Positions 21,793-31,784 of a stretch of DNA of 64,000 nucleotides are shown here, piece by piece. How positions within the stretch are numbered: the stretch's first letter is position 1; each line of letters starts with the position of its first letter. Origin of the DNA: Symbiotaphrina buchneri (taxonomy: Eukaryota; Ascomycota; Symbiotaphrinales; Symbiotaphrinaceae); contig BCIG01000034.1 of assembly GCA_001599915.1 (NCBI GenBank), forward strand, positions 124,001 to 188,000, read 5' to 3'. A model generated the notes under the pieces. The model did no database searches. It saw nothing but the letters and a program-made list of their open reading frames with translations, and was not told the origin of the DNA. A program made the position numbers and the translations under genes.

Positions 21793-22470
21793 ATGGCCCC
21801 AGTCGAAGTCATCGCGATCTTCTCGCCAAAACCCGAAAAGACCGAACGGGTAAGCAAAATCACCGGTCTCAACTGCGAGATTTCCACGATTTCGATCCGC
21901 CAGTCCTCACCACAGTTTCCTTACCTGCTGACACTGCTTACAGTGCCTCGAGATCCTCCGTGAACTCTGCGAAACAGTCGAGCGTGACCAGACCACAACG
22001 TCAAAGTTCTTCCTCACGCAATGCTTCACGCCGCCAAACTATCCCGACCCCGATGCCCCCGTGCCAGCCGGGGTGGAACTCATGATGATCGAAACGTATG
22101 TGTCCAAAATCATATCCCGCAGTCTCACCGTCGCTTTTGTTTAGCAGAGAGATTCACTCACCGTCTCTTCACTATTCTCCCCTTTTTGGTATTCGGATTG
22201 GAGTCGCGGATGAAAAGTGGGCAGGAAGCTTACAGCGAGCGTGCTGACGTGAGATTCTGCAGGTACGATGACCGCGCTGCCCACGAGGCACATGAGACAC
22301 GGCCCGGCTTCAAGAAAATGATCAAGATCATGGCGGAAAAGGCATTTTTGCAAAACCGACGGTGGTCAAATTCGGCGTGCCAATTCCTGGAATGGGATTT
22401 GTTAGTCGACAGTAGACATGTAGATGGGGAGCTTAAATTCAGCAAAGCACACACCGGGAATGCACAGTGA
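21793..22470 (+). CDS. ABM (dimeric alpha/beta barrel) protein with a shifted C-terminus
   Basis: Three exons (21793-21849, 21944-22095, 22263-22470). The N-terminus MAPVEVIAIFSPKPEKTERC and the segments LEILRELCETVERD, FFLTQC and TYDDRAAHEAHETRPGFKKM fit the antibiotic-biosynthesis-monooxygenase fold (small ferredoxin-like barrel; cofactor-free oxygenases or heme/aldehyde-handling proteins). After AEKAFLQ the natural continuation of the fold, a strand with VVKFGVPIPGMGF, is found in the next frame and would end at 22413-22415. The frame as read runs on to 22470 with an unrelated tail (NRRWSNSACQFLEWDLLV). The change lies at a run of four A residues near 22,353, so either a real one-base loss or a homopolymer error is likely. 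Confidence 0.65.
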
Positions 22471-22610
22471 TGGCGAAGAAGTGTGCTTCAGTTATAGATG
22501 CGACGATACTACTACACCATTTAGAAGACGAAGTCCAGCTTTGGGGTCTGAATATTTCAACTAGATCCATGCCAATGTCAAACATCCCAGTATACCTTCT
22601 ATAACCACCC

Positions 22611-23552
22611 TCAGTCCGCCTCCTCCCCCTCCGGCCCCTTCAGCGGACTCCAAACACCCCTCTCGACATCCTCCCTAACCCTCCTCACCACCTTCTTGCT
22701 CTCCTCTCCAAAGCCCTCATTCCTCCTCATCCACTCCCTCTCCTCCTCCGCAGGTTCTCTGCCCATAACGCCATTGCGATATGCAAACCTTCCAAAGCGC
22801 TGTACATCCGGAAAATGCGCTCGCATGATGCGCATCACCCAAAACAAGAACCCCACCAGGGGCAAATCCGGATCCGGCGGCGGCCCCGCGCGGAACATCC
22901 GCGGGAACAGATCCACATCCCGCAGATCAGCCTCTTCCAGCGGCCGGTACGGATCACGCAGCCCGGTTGCGGCTTCGAGGTCTGCGCGCAGGGTTGCGTT
23001 GAGCGCGAGTGTTGTTTTCTGGTCCGCTAGGTCCTCGGAGTGCGCGAACGGCGTGTGAAACCAGAAGCGGGCGTGGAAGGCGTGGTCGGAGCTCCACCCC
23101 GCGCTGGTCCAGCGCGCTATGATGTCTGGACGTTGCGTGGCGGGGAGGGAGAAGAGTTGTTTGGCGAGACGCAGTGCGAGAGGCCCGAAGAAAGCGTGGA
23201 TGTACCGCTTGTCGACGCCTGTGTAGACGTGCCGCGGGACTTGGTCGAGCAGCATGAGCAGGGCCAGGGATTGCATGGGGAAATCTGCGTCGCTGGGCGC
23301 GGGGAGGAATGAGAGGAGGTCGGGGACTTCGGCGAGTGGGAAGAGGGAGAGTGGTTTCAGGACGGTGCGGTGCGCGTGGAGAGGGAGGGTGCTATCGGCT
23401 GGAGGAGGGTTTGAATGGAAGTAGTATTGCCCGACAGAGTATCCGGAGAGCGAGGAAGAGCGGGTCCAGGGTATGTGCCATGCTAGGACGCGGTGGAGGA
23501 AGGAAGGGGTGATGGCTGTGCGGAGGTCGGAAGGCGACGGTGGTTCCGTCAT
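22611..23552 (-). CDS. DUF924 family protein
   Basis: An intronless 313-residue protein. Family landmarks: ALLMLLDQVPRHVYTG (conserved DQ.PR..Y), FWFHTPFAHSEDLADQ (the HSE-like core) and FGRFAYRNGVMGREPAEEE (conserved FGR.P.RN...GR). DUF924 proteins are all-helical and TPR-like; some were proposed to be metal-dependent or lipid-related enzymes, but no reaction is established. No signal peptide or membrane segment. The 3' end faces the ABM gene at a distance of 140 bp. Confidence 0.85.
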   Translation of the reverse strand: MTEPPSPSDLRTAITPSFLHRVLAWHIPWTRSSSLSGYSVGQYYFHSNPPPADSTLPLHAHRTVLKPLSLFPLAEVPDLLSFLPAPSDADFPMQSLALLMLLDQVPRHVYTGVDKRYIHAFFGPLALRLAKQLFSLPATQRPDIIARWTSAGWSSDHAFHARFWFHTPFAHSEDLADQKTTLALNATLRADLEAATGLRDPYRPLEEADLRDVDLFPRMFRAGPPPDPDLPLVGFLFWVMRIMRAHFPDVQRFGRFAYRNGVMGREPAEEEREWMRRNEGFGEESKKVVRRVREDVERGVWSPLKGPEGEEAD

Positions 23553-23953
23553 TTCAGGGAACGAAGAGAGAGGCTAGGAGATCAATACCTCCTCAAAAGA
23601 ACAGAAGGAGCATGTTTCTAGAACTCGATCATGTTCTGAGGGAAGTTGAGCTTATATTGTTAGGTGGTTGAATTTCTGCTGACGTGGGAGACGATAGCAG
23701 TATTCGGATGACCATGCATTTTCCCGACAGGCATGTTGAACGCCTTACAAAAATGATCAGTAAACGCACGAAGAATCGGCATTGGCCCCGACAACTTCAA
23801 TATCCGATTCCTGGACGGAGCTCTTGCTTGCATGAGAACACGGACCACGATGGCAAGGTAGGATTCGAGTGTATTTACCGCCCGCCCCTGTCATTCAATC
23901 CCTGTTTCAGGCGGAATAGAAGTAGAATCATGACCTTCGAGAAGTGCTGTCTC
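23553..23953. other. Spacer between DUF924 and the gasdermin-like gene
   Basis: About 400 bp; holds the DUF924 promoter and the 3' flank of the next gene. Nothing else seen. Confidence 0.45.
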
Positions 23954-25012
23954 CTATTCGACATCTTCGGTCTCCACGAGGATATCATCGTCCCCTAGCT
24001 CTATCCGAGAATAGACGAGGTTGCCCCGTTCGAGATAGTCTTCATCCAGAGGGTCATCCAGCTCGAAGCTGAAGTCCTCTTCGGCCGCGTCGAATGGATA
24101 GGCCGTAGTTCCGCCGAGCTTATCGGACCCGCCTCCCGAAAAGGTACTCTGTCCCAGGCGCTTTGCTTGTTCCAAGACCAGTTTGTTCAACGTGTTCTTC
24201 TTGATTCGTCGATATTGCACTGCAAAAACCGCGTCTCCGGTGAATTTGCCTGCTGACGAAACATCTTTTTTGTGCCCCAAATTGCCTTCGACAGACACAT
24301 CAAGCTTATCTGTCGGAACCTGAGCTGCTTTCCCAACAGGAACGGTCCCTTTGACGCCGAGACTAGTGCCAGTATGGACCACGGTCTTAACCTCGGCGTC
24401 AGTCCACTCTTTAACACCCACGATCAGGAACACATCTTTTTTGTCCCTCTTGTCCTTGGGATTCCAGGCTTCGGAAATAAAGTCCCTCACCTCCCGAGTA
24501 TTCTTCGCTAGCTCTCTCAGGTACGTCTCATGGTTCAGGAACGTTCGAGTCGTGAGGGTGCCAGTTGACCACTGTACATCGTCTGCACTGTCCCGCGAAA
24601 AGTCTATATGCAGTAGATCGCTCAACTGCCCCCGTATTGAAGCGTACCTCTCATCTTTGAAGATACCCCTTGCCTCGTGCTGGACAAGCGGTTCGCTCGA
24701 ATAGCCCCGGAGATTGGCCCTTTGCTCGGGAGGCGAGGACTGAATCCATGGCCTGGTGCATAGATGTCGGTCACAATGCGACCCAGGCGGGCATGGTCCA
24801 CAGGCACGCTGCTTGGCAACAACAGGTAGGTCGCGCGCTCTTTTCCACGGAACATAGTCGAGATCTGGCCGAGGTAATGTAGGCCTGCGAATCTCGAAGG
24901 CAGTGCTTCGGTTTATGTGTGGTGAGAGCAGGAGCCTGTAGGGGGGCGGACCATTCGAGTATCCTGCCCTATATGGTCGGGAGACTCGGTCGATATTGGA
25001 GTATCGCAACAA
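23954..25012 (-). pseudogene. Candidate gasdermin-like pore-forming effector, altered N-terminal third
   Basis: A continuous frame of 352 codons without an ATG near its 5' end; either an upstream exon is missed or the start is lost. I recall a widespread fungal family sharing its blocks: DLDYVPWKRARDL, a short helical segment, WSTGTLTTRTFLNHETYLRE, the strand DVFLIVGVKEWTDAEVKTVV, a Gly/Val-rich loop (GVKGTVPVGK) and DAVFAVQYRRI, then a linker and a strongly acidic tail (DDPLDEDYLERG...). The strand order, with a late 'FAxxxRRI' strand, recalls the gasdermin N-terminal pore domain, but this is inference. The gene looks damaged, with about two breaks in the N-terminal third. It is divergent from a CHAT-NLR 388 bp away, the neighbourhood reported for fungal gasdermins controlled by proteases. 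Confidence 0.45.
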
Positions 25013-25399
25013 GCTATGCCAGTGAGATGCGAGAGTTCAGCCGCATTTGTACAGCATGGCTGAGTCCAGGCAACGGCATCACGTGAGATCAGTGGACGCC
25101 ACTTCCTCGGATTGGTCCCATGACGAGAAGTAGGTAGATGTGACAGATCATAATGTCGCTAAGAGAGCACAGCGCATAGATGCAGAGTCAGGCTCACAGG
25201 ATATCCTCTCCTCTACAAACACGTCGCGATTTTCAAGCATTCAGAGTGAAACAGATTGTCTTGGAGTCGAGGTACGCTGGACTTGCTCCTTACTCTTTAG
25301 CACCCCCTGCAAGTGCGGGACGATTACCGCAAAGGGCTCCTGATAAGGTGCGCTCGACCTGTGGTGCGCTAACAGAAGAGTTAAGAGTGTTGGTGCGCC
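25013..25399. promoter_or_regulatory. Shared divergent promoter of the gasdermin-like gene and the CHAT-NLR
   Basis: 387 bp between two head-to-head genes. It contains an E-box CACGTG (25080-25085) and a minus-strand CCAAT box (ATTGG at 25111-25115). A shared promoter would co-express a sensor/protease and its possible substrate. Part of the region may also hold a missed 5' exon of the gasdermin-like gene. Confidence 0.5.
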
Positions 25400-28300
25400 A
25401 TGGCTGGCAAATGCGTGAAGATAGATATTCGTGCCCAGGGGCTTCTTGACAGTGGTCATTGGAAGATCGAGGTCGCCTTCATGCTAAGCAAGAATGCCTG
25501 CGATACGGGCTCAATGATGATGGAAGCATCCAGCCTTGCAACGAGTATTCTCCACGAAGAGCCCAGCGAGGACAATCTATACTGGTACTTCAATAACCAA
25601 GTCGCCGAACCGTTTCTCCAGACTACTCGAGCGGCCCGAGTCACCCAGCAATTGGAGTTGTACGGGGTAAAACTGTGCAATGCTGTCTTTGAGGAAGGAA
25701 CACTGCGTCGAAAACAATTGGAGGAAGCTTTGCAGGAGGATTTCGACCCGGGAATCTTCGAGATGTGCATTATTGGACCCCCTGACTTCCAACTGATTCG
25801 TTGGGAGACCATGGCTCTCTCGGCCGGAGCAATACCGTTGGCACTTCGTGCCAGGTTCTGGAGAAAAGCAGAAACAGGATCATACAGTTACCGAGAATTG
25901 ATAAATCAGACGTCTCTTATAGCCACGGCGTCAAAGAAGCTCAACATACTACTGGTCACTGCTCGAACAAGAGGCAAATCGGACATTGGGTATAGGGCGA
26001 TATCGCGCCTTATGGCCTCCGCTTTCGAGGCACACAGACATATGTATGACTTGAAGATCCTACGCCCTGGTACATTCGAGGCTCTGAGCACTGAACTTCG
26101 TGCAAAGGGTCCAGGGTTTTACCAAATTGTTCACTTTGACACACACGGACTCGTTCTTGACGCTGCTACCTATGAACTGCTCATATCCATGTCTGAGGTC
26201 TACTGCAGTCAAGTCGCACCATTCAAAGAGGCCACTCATCTCCCTTTCCTGGAACTCCAAGTGGCAAACAAACGCCAGGTTGGAAGGAGGTATGCCACAA
26301 GGGATTTGGTTCCCTCAACGGCCATCGCAACGCTCTTGCGCGACCATGGAGTTGATATTACGGTTATGAACGCCTGCGACTCAGCTTCAGCTTCAGCTAG
26401 CTTGATTGCTCAACTTCACTCTTCGGGCGTTCGACATGTTTTAGGCTTAAGCCATGCTGTCACTGAGGAGTCCGCAGCTACGATAGTCACAGAATTTTAT
26501 GGTGCCATTACAAAAGGCGCTTCTTTCGCTTTAGCCGTGACCAACGCAAGGCGAAAACTCTTTGACAATAAGGAACGCCGGGCATTCTACGGCGCAAAGA
26601 TTGTACTCTCAGACTGGGTGTTACCGATGGTCTACCAGGACGTTGACTGGAAAGTTCAACTCGAGAGAAACGAGCCAAAGATCAAGGGAAATGAGATCGG
26701 ACCAAGAACAACAGATGTTGGCAACGCTGGAGAGTCTGATTTACGTGGAAGGAGTCCGTATACGCCAGACCGCTTCGTTTTGCCAAAATACACTAGATTC
26801 CTGGACGGCGAGACAATTCTTGGCCGCGATTTTGAGATTCTGCAAATCGAACAGAGTCTCATTGAAGAAAGCAACATCATGCTAATACGAGGGCTAGGTG
26901 GCATTGGAAAGTCCTCGCTTATACAACATCTGAGTATCTGGTGGACGCACACTGGCTTTTGCGATTCTTTCCTGTCCTATGAATTTGCCTCGCACGTCTG
27001 GACTGTCCAGGAACTTCTAGCCGATATCGGACGACAGCTATTCCCCCAGGACTTGTCCTTTCAGGTCAAGTCTTTATCTGAACAGATGAGACGTGTATAT
27101 GAGGCCACAGAGTCACGACGGCTCTTTCTTGCTTTCGACAACCTGGAAGCCTTAACCCATTCGCTGAGCAGCGGGGAAGGATGGACAAAAGGCGAACAGC
27201 GCAAATTCCGTCGCTTTCTGGCGGGCCTCCGTAATTCAAACTCATATGTTCTACTGGGATCCAGAGGCGAAGAGAAGTGGTTATCGGCCGAAGTGTTCGA
27301 GGACAATGTCCTCATGATCGGGGGCCTAGACGAAGAGGCAGCATCAACTCTCATCTATGACATTCTGAGGAAATATGATAAAACAGAATATCTTTCAGGC
27401 GGACATCTATCTGCTCTAACTTCAATTTCTGAGCTATTGGACCGACACCCACTTGCTCTGCAAACTGTTCTTAGTTCTGTGAATCAATCACCACCGGCGG
27501 AGATACTTGCGGACCTTCAGCGCAACAACGTGCAGGTTGGGTCTCAAGGTGACTTGGACAGGTGCATCGCATACTCATTTAGTACGCTAGACAGTGACCT
27601 GAGACGAAAGATCTGCGAACTGTCTCCTTGGAGTACCCACGTCATTTTAGATGACTTGGAAGAGTACACCCAATATTTAGTCAAGCTCTCTCGGGCCACT
27701 TCCAATATCGGGCCTGAGGGGGGCAGCCATATAACATGGGATCAGGCTATCAGGCAGCTGCAGAAGGTGGGGTTAGCGGCCCCAGTCCAGAAGCACGACA
27801 AATTTATCATCCTTCATCCTCAACTTATTCGATATCTTGCAAAGGAGATGGCGAGTCCTAAGGACGAGTCAAGAGGTTTCACATTAGAAGACACACATGA
27901 AGCCTTGCGGCTATGTCTGCAAGACAGAGCTCAGCCATTTGCAGATAACCTGGATATTGCTGCTCCCTTTCCAGTCGTCGAGAAGCTGATAGGCAACATG
28001 GATTTTGCCTTGGAGAACTACCGTCAGACCCTCTACTTAGAGATCCGCCGACTCAATCGTGGAGAGAGCTCAAATACACCACTCGTCTGGCACCTTATTG
28101 TTGCCTACTTTGACCAGCTTGTGAGATTCCGAGAGGCTTTAGAGTTCGCCCAGACTGTCATTCCACTCATAGATCATACATGTCAATCCACGCTTGTCTT
28201 CCACAGTGATGTGCTCAATCACATTGCTACTGTGCACCAGAATCTCCAGGACAGACCCTCTGCCTTAGCAGCGTTGAAAGAGGAGCTTCTCCTCATCAGT

Positions 28301-29386
28301 TCAAGACGAATCACGCTGAGAGTTCGACGTAGAGAAGGCTCGGACGAGGTCTTGGCGCAGCAAGTCGTGCATAGTCAGCTTAGACTGGCATTGAACCGAT
28401 CGAAATGTTACGAACAGCTCTCAAACGTGGCTATCTCGAGTGGAAAGACACGCTTGGGTATCAAAAGTCAGTACGCCTCCATTGTGTGGCGCCGAGCGGC
28501 AGGAATTGAGCGGACAATATTTCGCGGTCTAGAGAGAGTTCCAGTAGACCTTCTGTCTCAACTCTTCAGGATAATGAAGGACGTTGAAAATGCGGACAGG
28601 TTTCAGCGCGCAGCAATAGTACGGGCACTAGAGCTTGGTATGTTCCAGGAAATTGTTAGCAGCCTTGTCCTCAATCAAGACTTATCCAGTTTCGCGGAGG
28701 AGGAGCTTCCAGTAGTCGAGGAACTGGTCCGGCTCACCAGAACTTACCTGGAACGGAGCCCCAGCGCCTTCGATATCCCCTCAGTTGATATTTTCTTGCT
28801 TGATCTTGCTATCAGGCAAGGGGATGCAAGGAAAGTCGTTGCGCAGGCCGAGCTTGCCATCGCCACATTGAAGAGGTTTGGAGCTGACGGGCGCGAGAGA
28901 TCCTTGTACATGAAGCTCTCCCGGTGGTACGAAGACCGTCAGGAGAATGAGGAAGCTCTGGACTGCTCTCTGAAAGCGTACGAGACAGTCAAATCCGGCC
29001 ACGACCTCGCCGCTCTTGTCACCAGCGAGAAAATCTTGGTGCAACTCATCCGTCTCGAGGAGAAGCTTAACAAGGCGTTGGAGGCCCGAGACCACGAAGC
29101 CATCCTGACAAGGACTTTGGCACGTTCCAAGGCGATTGCTACGATGGAGGTTGGCGAGCAGAGCACAGCGCCGGGGCTAGTAACTTATCACGTCTCTGAG
29201 GAAGGGGATTTCTGGGAGACACTGGCAGAGAAGGTGGAGAACGACATAGAGATCTTGCGGCCCACGCTTACGCATTTCGTTGCGGAACTAGAGGCTGACG
29301 GAGCGAAACTCGACCAAGCAATGTCGGACCGGAAGGCATTCTTTGGCTGGTTGTATGTCAAGATCAATTCCCTTATTGCTGGATAG
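25400..29386 (+). CDS. CHAT-NB-ARC NOD-like receptor (NLR)
   Basis: An intact, intronless 1328-residue protein. Residues ~170-410 form a CHAT (caspase-like) protease domain: catalytic His249 in VHFDTHG and Cys326 in VMNACDSASA, followed by SGVRHVLGLSHAV and FYGAITKGASFALAVTNARR. Residues ~470-760 are an NB-ARC-type STAND NTPase: ETILGRDFEI, P-loop GLGGIGKSS (498-506), Walker B LFLAFDNLEAL (D580), VLLGSRGEEKW and DRHPLALQ (681-688). From ~860 to the end the protein is helical, with TPR-like stretches (for example EALEFAQTVIPLIDH) but no repeats I can define exactly; this is probably the sensing region. By family knowledge, ligand binding drives oligomerisation and activates the N-terminal protease, which cleaves a death effector. 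The start at 25400 is the first ATG before the CHAT-like fold; no in-frame upstream exon is needed. Confidence 0.9.
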   Translation: MAGKCVKIDIRAQGLLDSGHWKIEVAFMLSKNACDTGSMMMEASSLATSILHEEPSEDNLYWYFNNQVAEPFLQTTRAARVTQQLELYGVKLCNAVFEEGTLRRKQLEEALQEDFDPGIFEMCIIGPPDFQLIRWETMALSAGAIPLALRARFWRKAETGSYSYRELINQTSLIATASKKLNILLVTARTRGKSDIGYRAISRLMASAFEAHRHMYDLKILRPGTFEALSTELRAKGPGFYQIVHFDTHGLVLDAATYELLISMSEVYCSQVAPFKEATHLPFLELQVANKRQVGRRYATRDLVPSTAIATLLRDHGVDITVMNACDSASASASLIAQLHSSGVRHVLGLSHAVTEESAATIVTEFYGAITKGASFALAVTNARRKLFDNKERRAFYGAKIVLSDWVLPMVYQDVDWKVQLERNEPKIKGNEIGPRTTDVGNAGESDLRGRSPYTPDRFVLPKYTRFLDGETILGRDFEILQIEQSLIEESNIMLIRGLGGIGKSSLIQHLSIWWTHTGFCDSFLSYEFASHVWTVQELLADIGRQLFPQDLSFQVKSLSEQMRRVYEATESRRLFLAFDNLEALTHSLSSGEGWTKGEQRKFRRFLAGLRNSNSYVLLGSRGEEKWLSAEVFEDNVLMIGGLDEEAASTLIYDILRKYDKTEYLSGGHLSALTSISELLDRHPLALQTVLSSVNQSPPAEILADLQRNNVQVGSQGDLDRCIAYSFSTLDSDLRRKICELSPWSTHVILDDLEEYTQYLVKLSRATSNIGPEGGSHITWDQAIRQLQKVGLAAPVQKHDKFIILHPQLIRYLAKEMASPKDESRGFTLEDTHEALRLCLQDRAQPFADNLDIAAPFPVVEKLIGNMDFALENYRQTLYLEIRRLNRGESSNTPLVWHLIVAYFDQLVRFREALEFAQTVIPLIDHTCQSTLVFHSDVLNHIATVHQNLQDRPSALAALKEELLLISSRRITLRVRRREGSDEVLAQQVVHSQLRLALNRSKCYEQLSNVAISSGKTRLGIKSQYASIVWRRAAGIERTIFRGLERVPVDLLSQLFRIMKDVENADRFQRAAIVRALELGMFQEIVSSLVLNQDLSSFAEEELPVVEELVRLTRTYLERSPSAFDIPSVDIFLLDLAIRQGDARKVVAQAELAIATLKRFGADGRERSLYMKLSRWYEDRQENEEALDCSLKAYETVKSGHDLAALVTSEKILVQLIRLEEKLNKALEARDHEAILTRTLARSKAIATMEVGEQSTAPGLVTYHVSEEGDFWETLAEKVENDIEILRPTLTHFVAELEADGAKLDQAMSDRKAFFGWLYVKINSLIAG

Positions 29387-29574
29387 TTTCGGCGCCGCGG
29401 CTTGGGACCTCCCGTATAAATACAGGAGCCGGTTAAGCGGTATCGAGAGATGCATGAGGCGCAGGAGGAATTGGAGGGGGAGACGAGGGCCATGCAATTG
29501 TAGCTACACTTTCAGCTTGCAAAGACTATCTATGTTTCTCATGGGTGAAGTCCCAGTGGAGGAGAGAGTCTCGG

Positions 29575-30093
29575 TCAGTCGACGAGATCGCTCGTCATCT
29601 CACAGTCCTTAGGATCAGCAAGGAACGTGCCCCCACACGTCTCAATCGCTGTACATCTCTCCTTCATATCCTTCGCCAGCCCAATCCTCGCCGTGCCTCG
29701 CTTGTATGTATCGTTCTTCTTCATCTGCAGCACCCAAACGCCGCCGTCCTCCGGCCACCCAAGCCAAAAGTGAGTCGCCTCTCCGGAGACTTCAGACATC
29801 GGTCCTCCCAAAGTATACGGGATGAATGTGCCTCCTAGCCGCCTAATCTGCATGCAAAATGCATCTTCCACTGCCGGATCCTGCTTCTTCTGCGACTCGC
29901 ACGACGTGAAGCGGTCGAGGCCCAGGAAGTCGAGTTCGAACGCACTAGCGTTTTGCAGCTCGTAGCGACCTTGGGTGCTCGGCCAGCCGTAGACCACGGC
30001 GTAAAGGGCGAGCCTGAGACGATGCCAGGAGTCAAAGGAGATGTTGCCCCAGCCACTACGCGGTGGAAAAAAGCTGCCGGGAGGGAATGGCAT
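29575..30093 (-). CDS. Hypothetical protein, 172 residues
   Basis: A single-exon ATG frame converging on the NLR with a gap of 188 bp. Features: a Pro/aromatic N-terminus (MPFPPGSFFPPRSGWGNISF), AFELDFLGLDRFTSCESQKK, HFWLGWPEDGGVWVLQMKKN. No signal peptide; mixed alpha/beta composition with several Trp residues. No family recognised. Protein-like composition throughout and convergence without overlap support it as a real gene. Confidence 0.55.
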   Translation of the reverse strand: MPFPPGSFFPPRSGWGNISFDSWHRLRLALYAVVYGWPSTQGRYELQNASAFELDFLGLDRFTSCESQKKQDPAVEDAFCMQIRRLGGTFIPYTLGGPMSEVSGEATHFWLGWPEDGGVWVLQMKKNDTYKRGTARIGLAKDMKERCTAIETCGGTFLADPKDCEMTSDLVD

Positions 30094-30657
30094 GTTCTTC
30101 TACGTGGAGTGTCAGGTATATTTGGAATAGCGGAGGTGGAAGAAGATATAACGATATCCGTTGGAAGACGAGAGCAGGGCGTAATACGAAGGTTTGTGAT
30201 TGCCGGCTTTATTGCAACTTATGGCGCGGTATCTTTGTGATAGGCTTTCCTTATTATCATGTGCGCGGCTGCCTAAACATACGTTTGGGACCATTCAAGA
30301 CCATTCACCAACTTGCCATTGGCCAGTCACCCCAATCAACCGGCCAATCAACAGCGCCCATCTATTGCCCGATAGCTGAAGTTGGTGGGTGGTCTGCACC
30401 AACGTATCTGCGAAGCCCTCGAGTGTGTGCAGCCAATCAACATCCAAGCGTATCGCCAGTGTGCAAGACGTATCAGGAGACATATACGAAGCGGGCGGCC
30501 GTCGCCGACTGCACCGATGTCACCGACGTCCCCACTTCAGGGCGGCTGAAATCATGATGAATTGGAATGGATTTATGTATACCGGTAGGTTGAAATCATA
30601 GATTGCTCCCTTGATCTCTGACATCTATCATGCCGAATAACCCATAAATGGATCTTG
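30094..30657. other. Gene-free stretch
   Basis: About 560 bp upstream of the 172-residue gene. Contains its promoter; several CCAAT/ATTGG-like pentamers occur around 30300-30430 (for example GCCAATCAAC). No coding signal. Confidence 0.45.
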
Positions 30658-30945
30658 TTACTGATGTATGTCCTTGCAGCCCGGGCATGCCAGTCTCCAT
30701 GAGTCTTGCATGAAGATATTCATTCGAACCCAGCAGAGTCCATCATCATGGACCGGTGTCGAATTTGCAGAACCACTCAAGGGACGAGTCGTGCATCTCC
30801 AGGCTGCGCCTTGGCCTTGCACATACCCAGGAGGATTGTAGACGGACTGGAGCTTGATCCCCTGCGTACAGGGATAGGGCGGGCCGCGGAAGAGGAGGAT
30901 AGAAGGAAGCTCAGGGATCGGGAACAGATCGTAGTGACGCACCAC
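30658..30945 (-). pseudogene. Possible exon of a decayed gene
   Basis: An open minus-strand frame without ATG, preceded by an acceptor-like TTTCACCCAG. It reads VVRHYDLFPIPELPSILLF, then VYNPPGYVQGQGAAWRC and MNIFMQDSWRLACPGC before a stop. Composition is protein-like, but no convincing first exon was found upstream and no family is recognised. The opposite strand has a weaker open frame. It is best treated as a remnant. Confidence 0.25.
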
Positions 30946-31784
30946 CTGGGTGAAATATCACGAAAGGAAAATACATTGCAGAAAGGTACAGTACTGGAAG
31001 AAGGTTGTTGATTACCTGACTATCTAACTAGAAAGTGGAATGAAGCTTTCCTTTTCTATCTTGATACCGTAGCTGCCAAAAAACCTGACTAAGGGCCCTG
31101 AAGCCCGGTAACCCCGCTACAGTATCTGCACTTCAACACTGCCAGTCCTCATTCATTTCCACAACAGACACACACTTCGCGTCCCAAAGTATCCCGTTCA
31201 TAATGATAATAATATCATCCCTACAAGGTACTTAATATTGATATCCAGGTGCTCTCTCTATCTGGCGGCTGACCTGACATTTCGCAAGGGGCCACCGACG
31301 AATCATGCACACGCGTCGCCGCTCCACCCTTTCGCTTATTCGCAAATCCTGATCTTTAGCGCATGAGTCTTCCGGGATCCGGCAACGCTTCTTTCGTCTT
31401 AAAGGCAACCCTAAACCTTATCGTCGTCATCGCTCCACCCACCATCCACACAGGGACGCGTGAGGTTTTCCCGTTAAAAGGCAGGTCAGTGGTCGAAGCA
31501 CGCCAAACCAATCCTTACCTTATCTGATGCTGGACAAGCGATTCATACCTAGTTCATAGTGCCACTGGCTTGGCCGCGTGGGCGGATGAGGCGTCTACCT
31601 ACCGTACCTTAGTCCACACTGCGCGGCTTACCCACCTTTAGGTACATTTGGTTACGTGGAAGAGGGACTCTTTCCCTAGGGATCCGTATTTTCTCTCCGT
31701 CTCATCTTTTCTCATCGCTGCTGCTCCTTTAATGTACTCTTCATCTCGAACTCAGGGTCCATATTAAGGAGCTGGCTCCTGGTA
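30946..31784. promoter_or_regulatory. Upstream region of the arylsulfotransferase gene
   Basis: About 840 bp without coding signal. The last 200 bp are CT-rich, as is common in strong fungal promoters and 5' UTRs. Confidence 0.45.

Noticed and set aside
24622-24855. Separate short minus-strand gene inside the gasdermin-like locus
   Set aside because: It is part of the same altered gene, not an independent gene.
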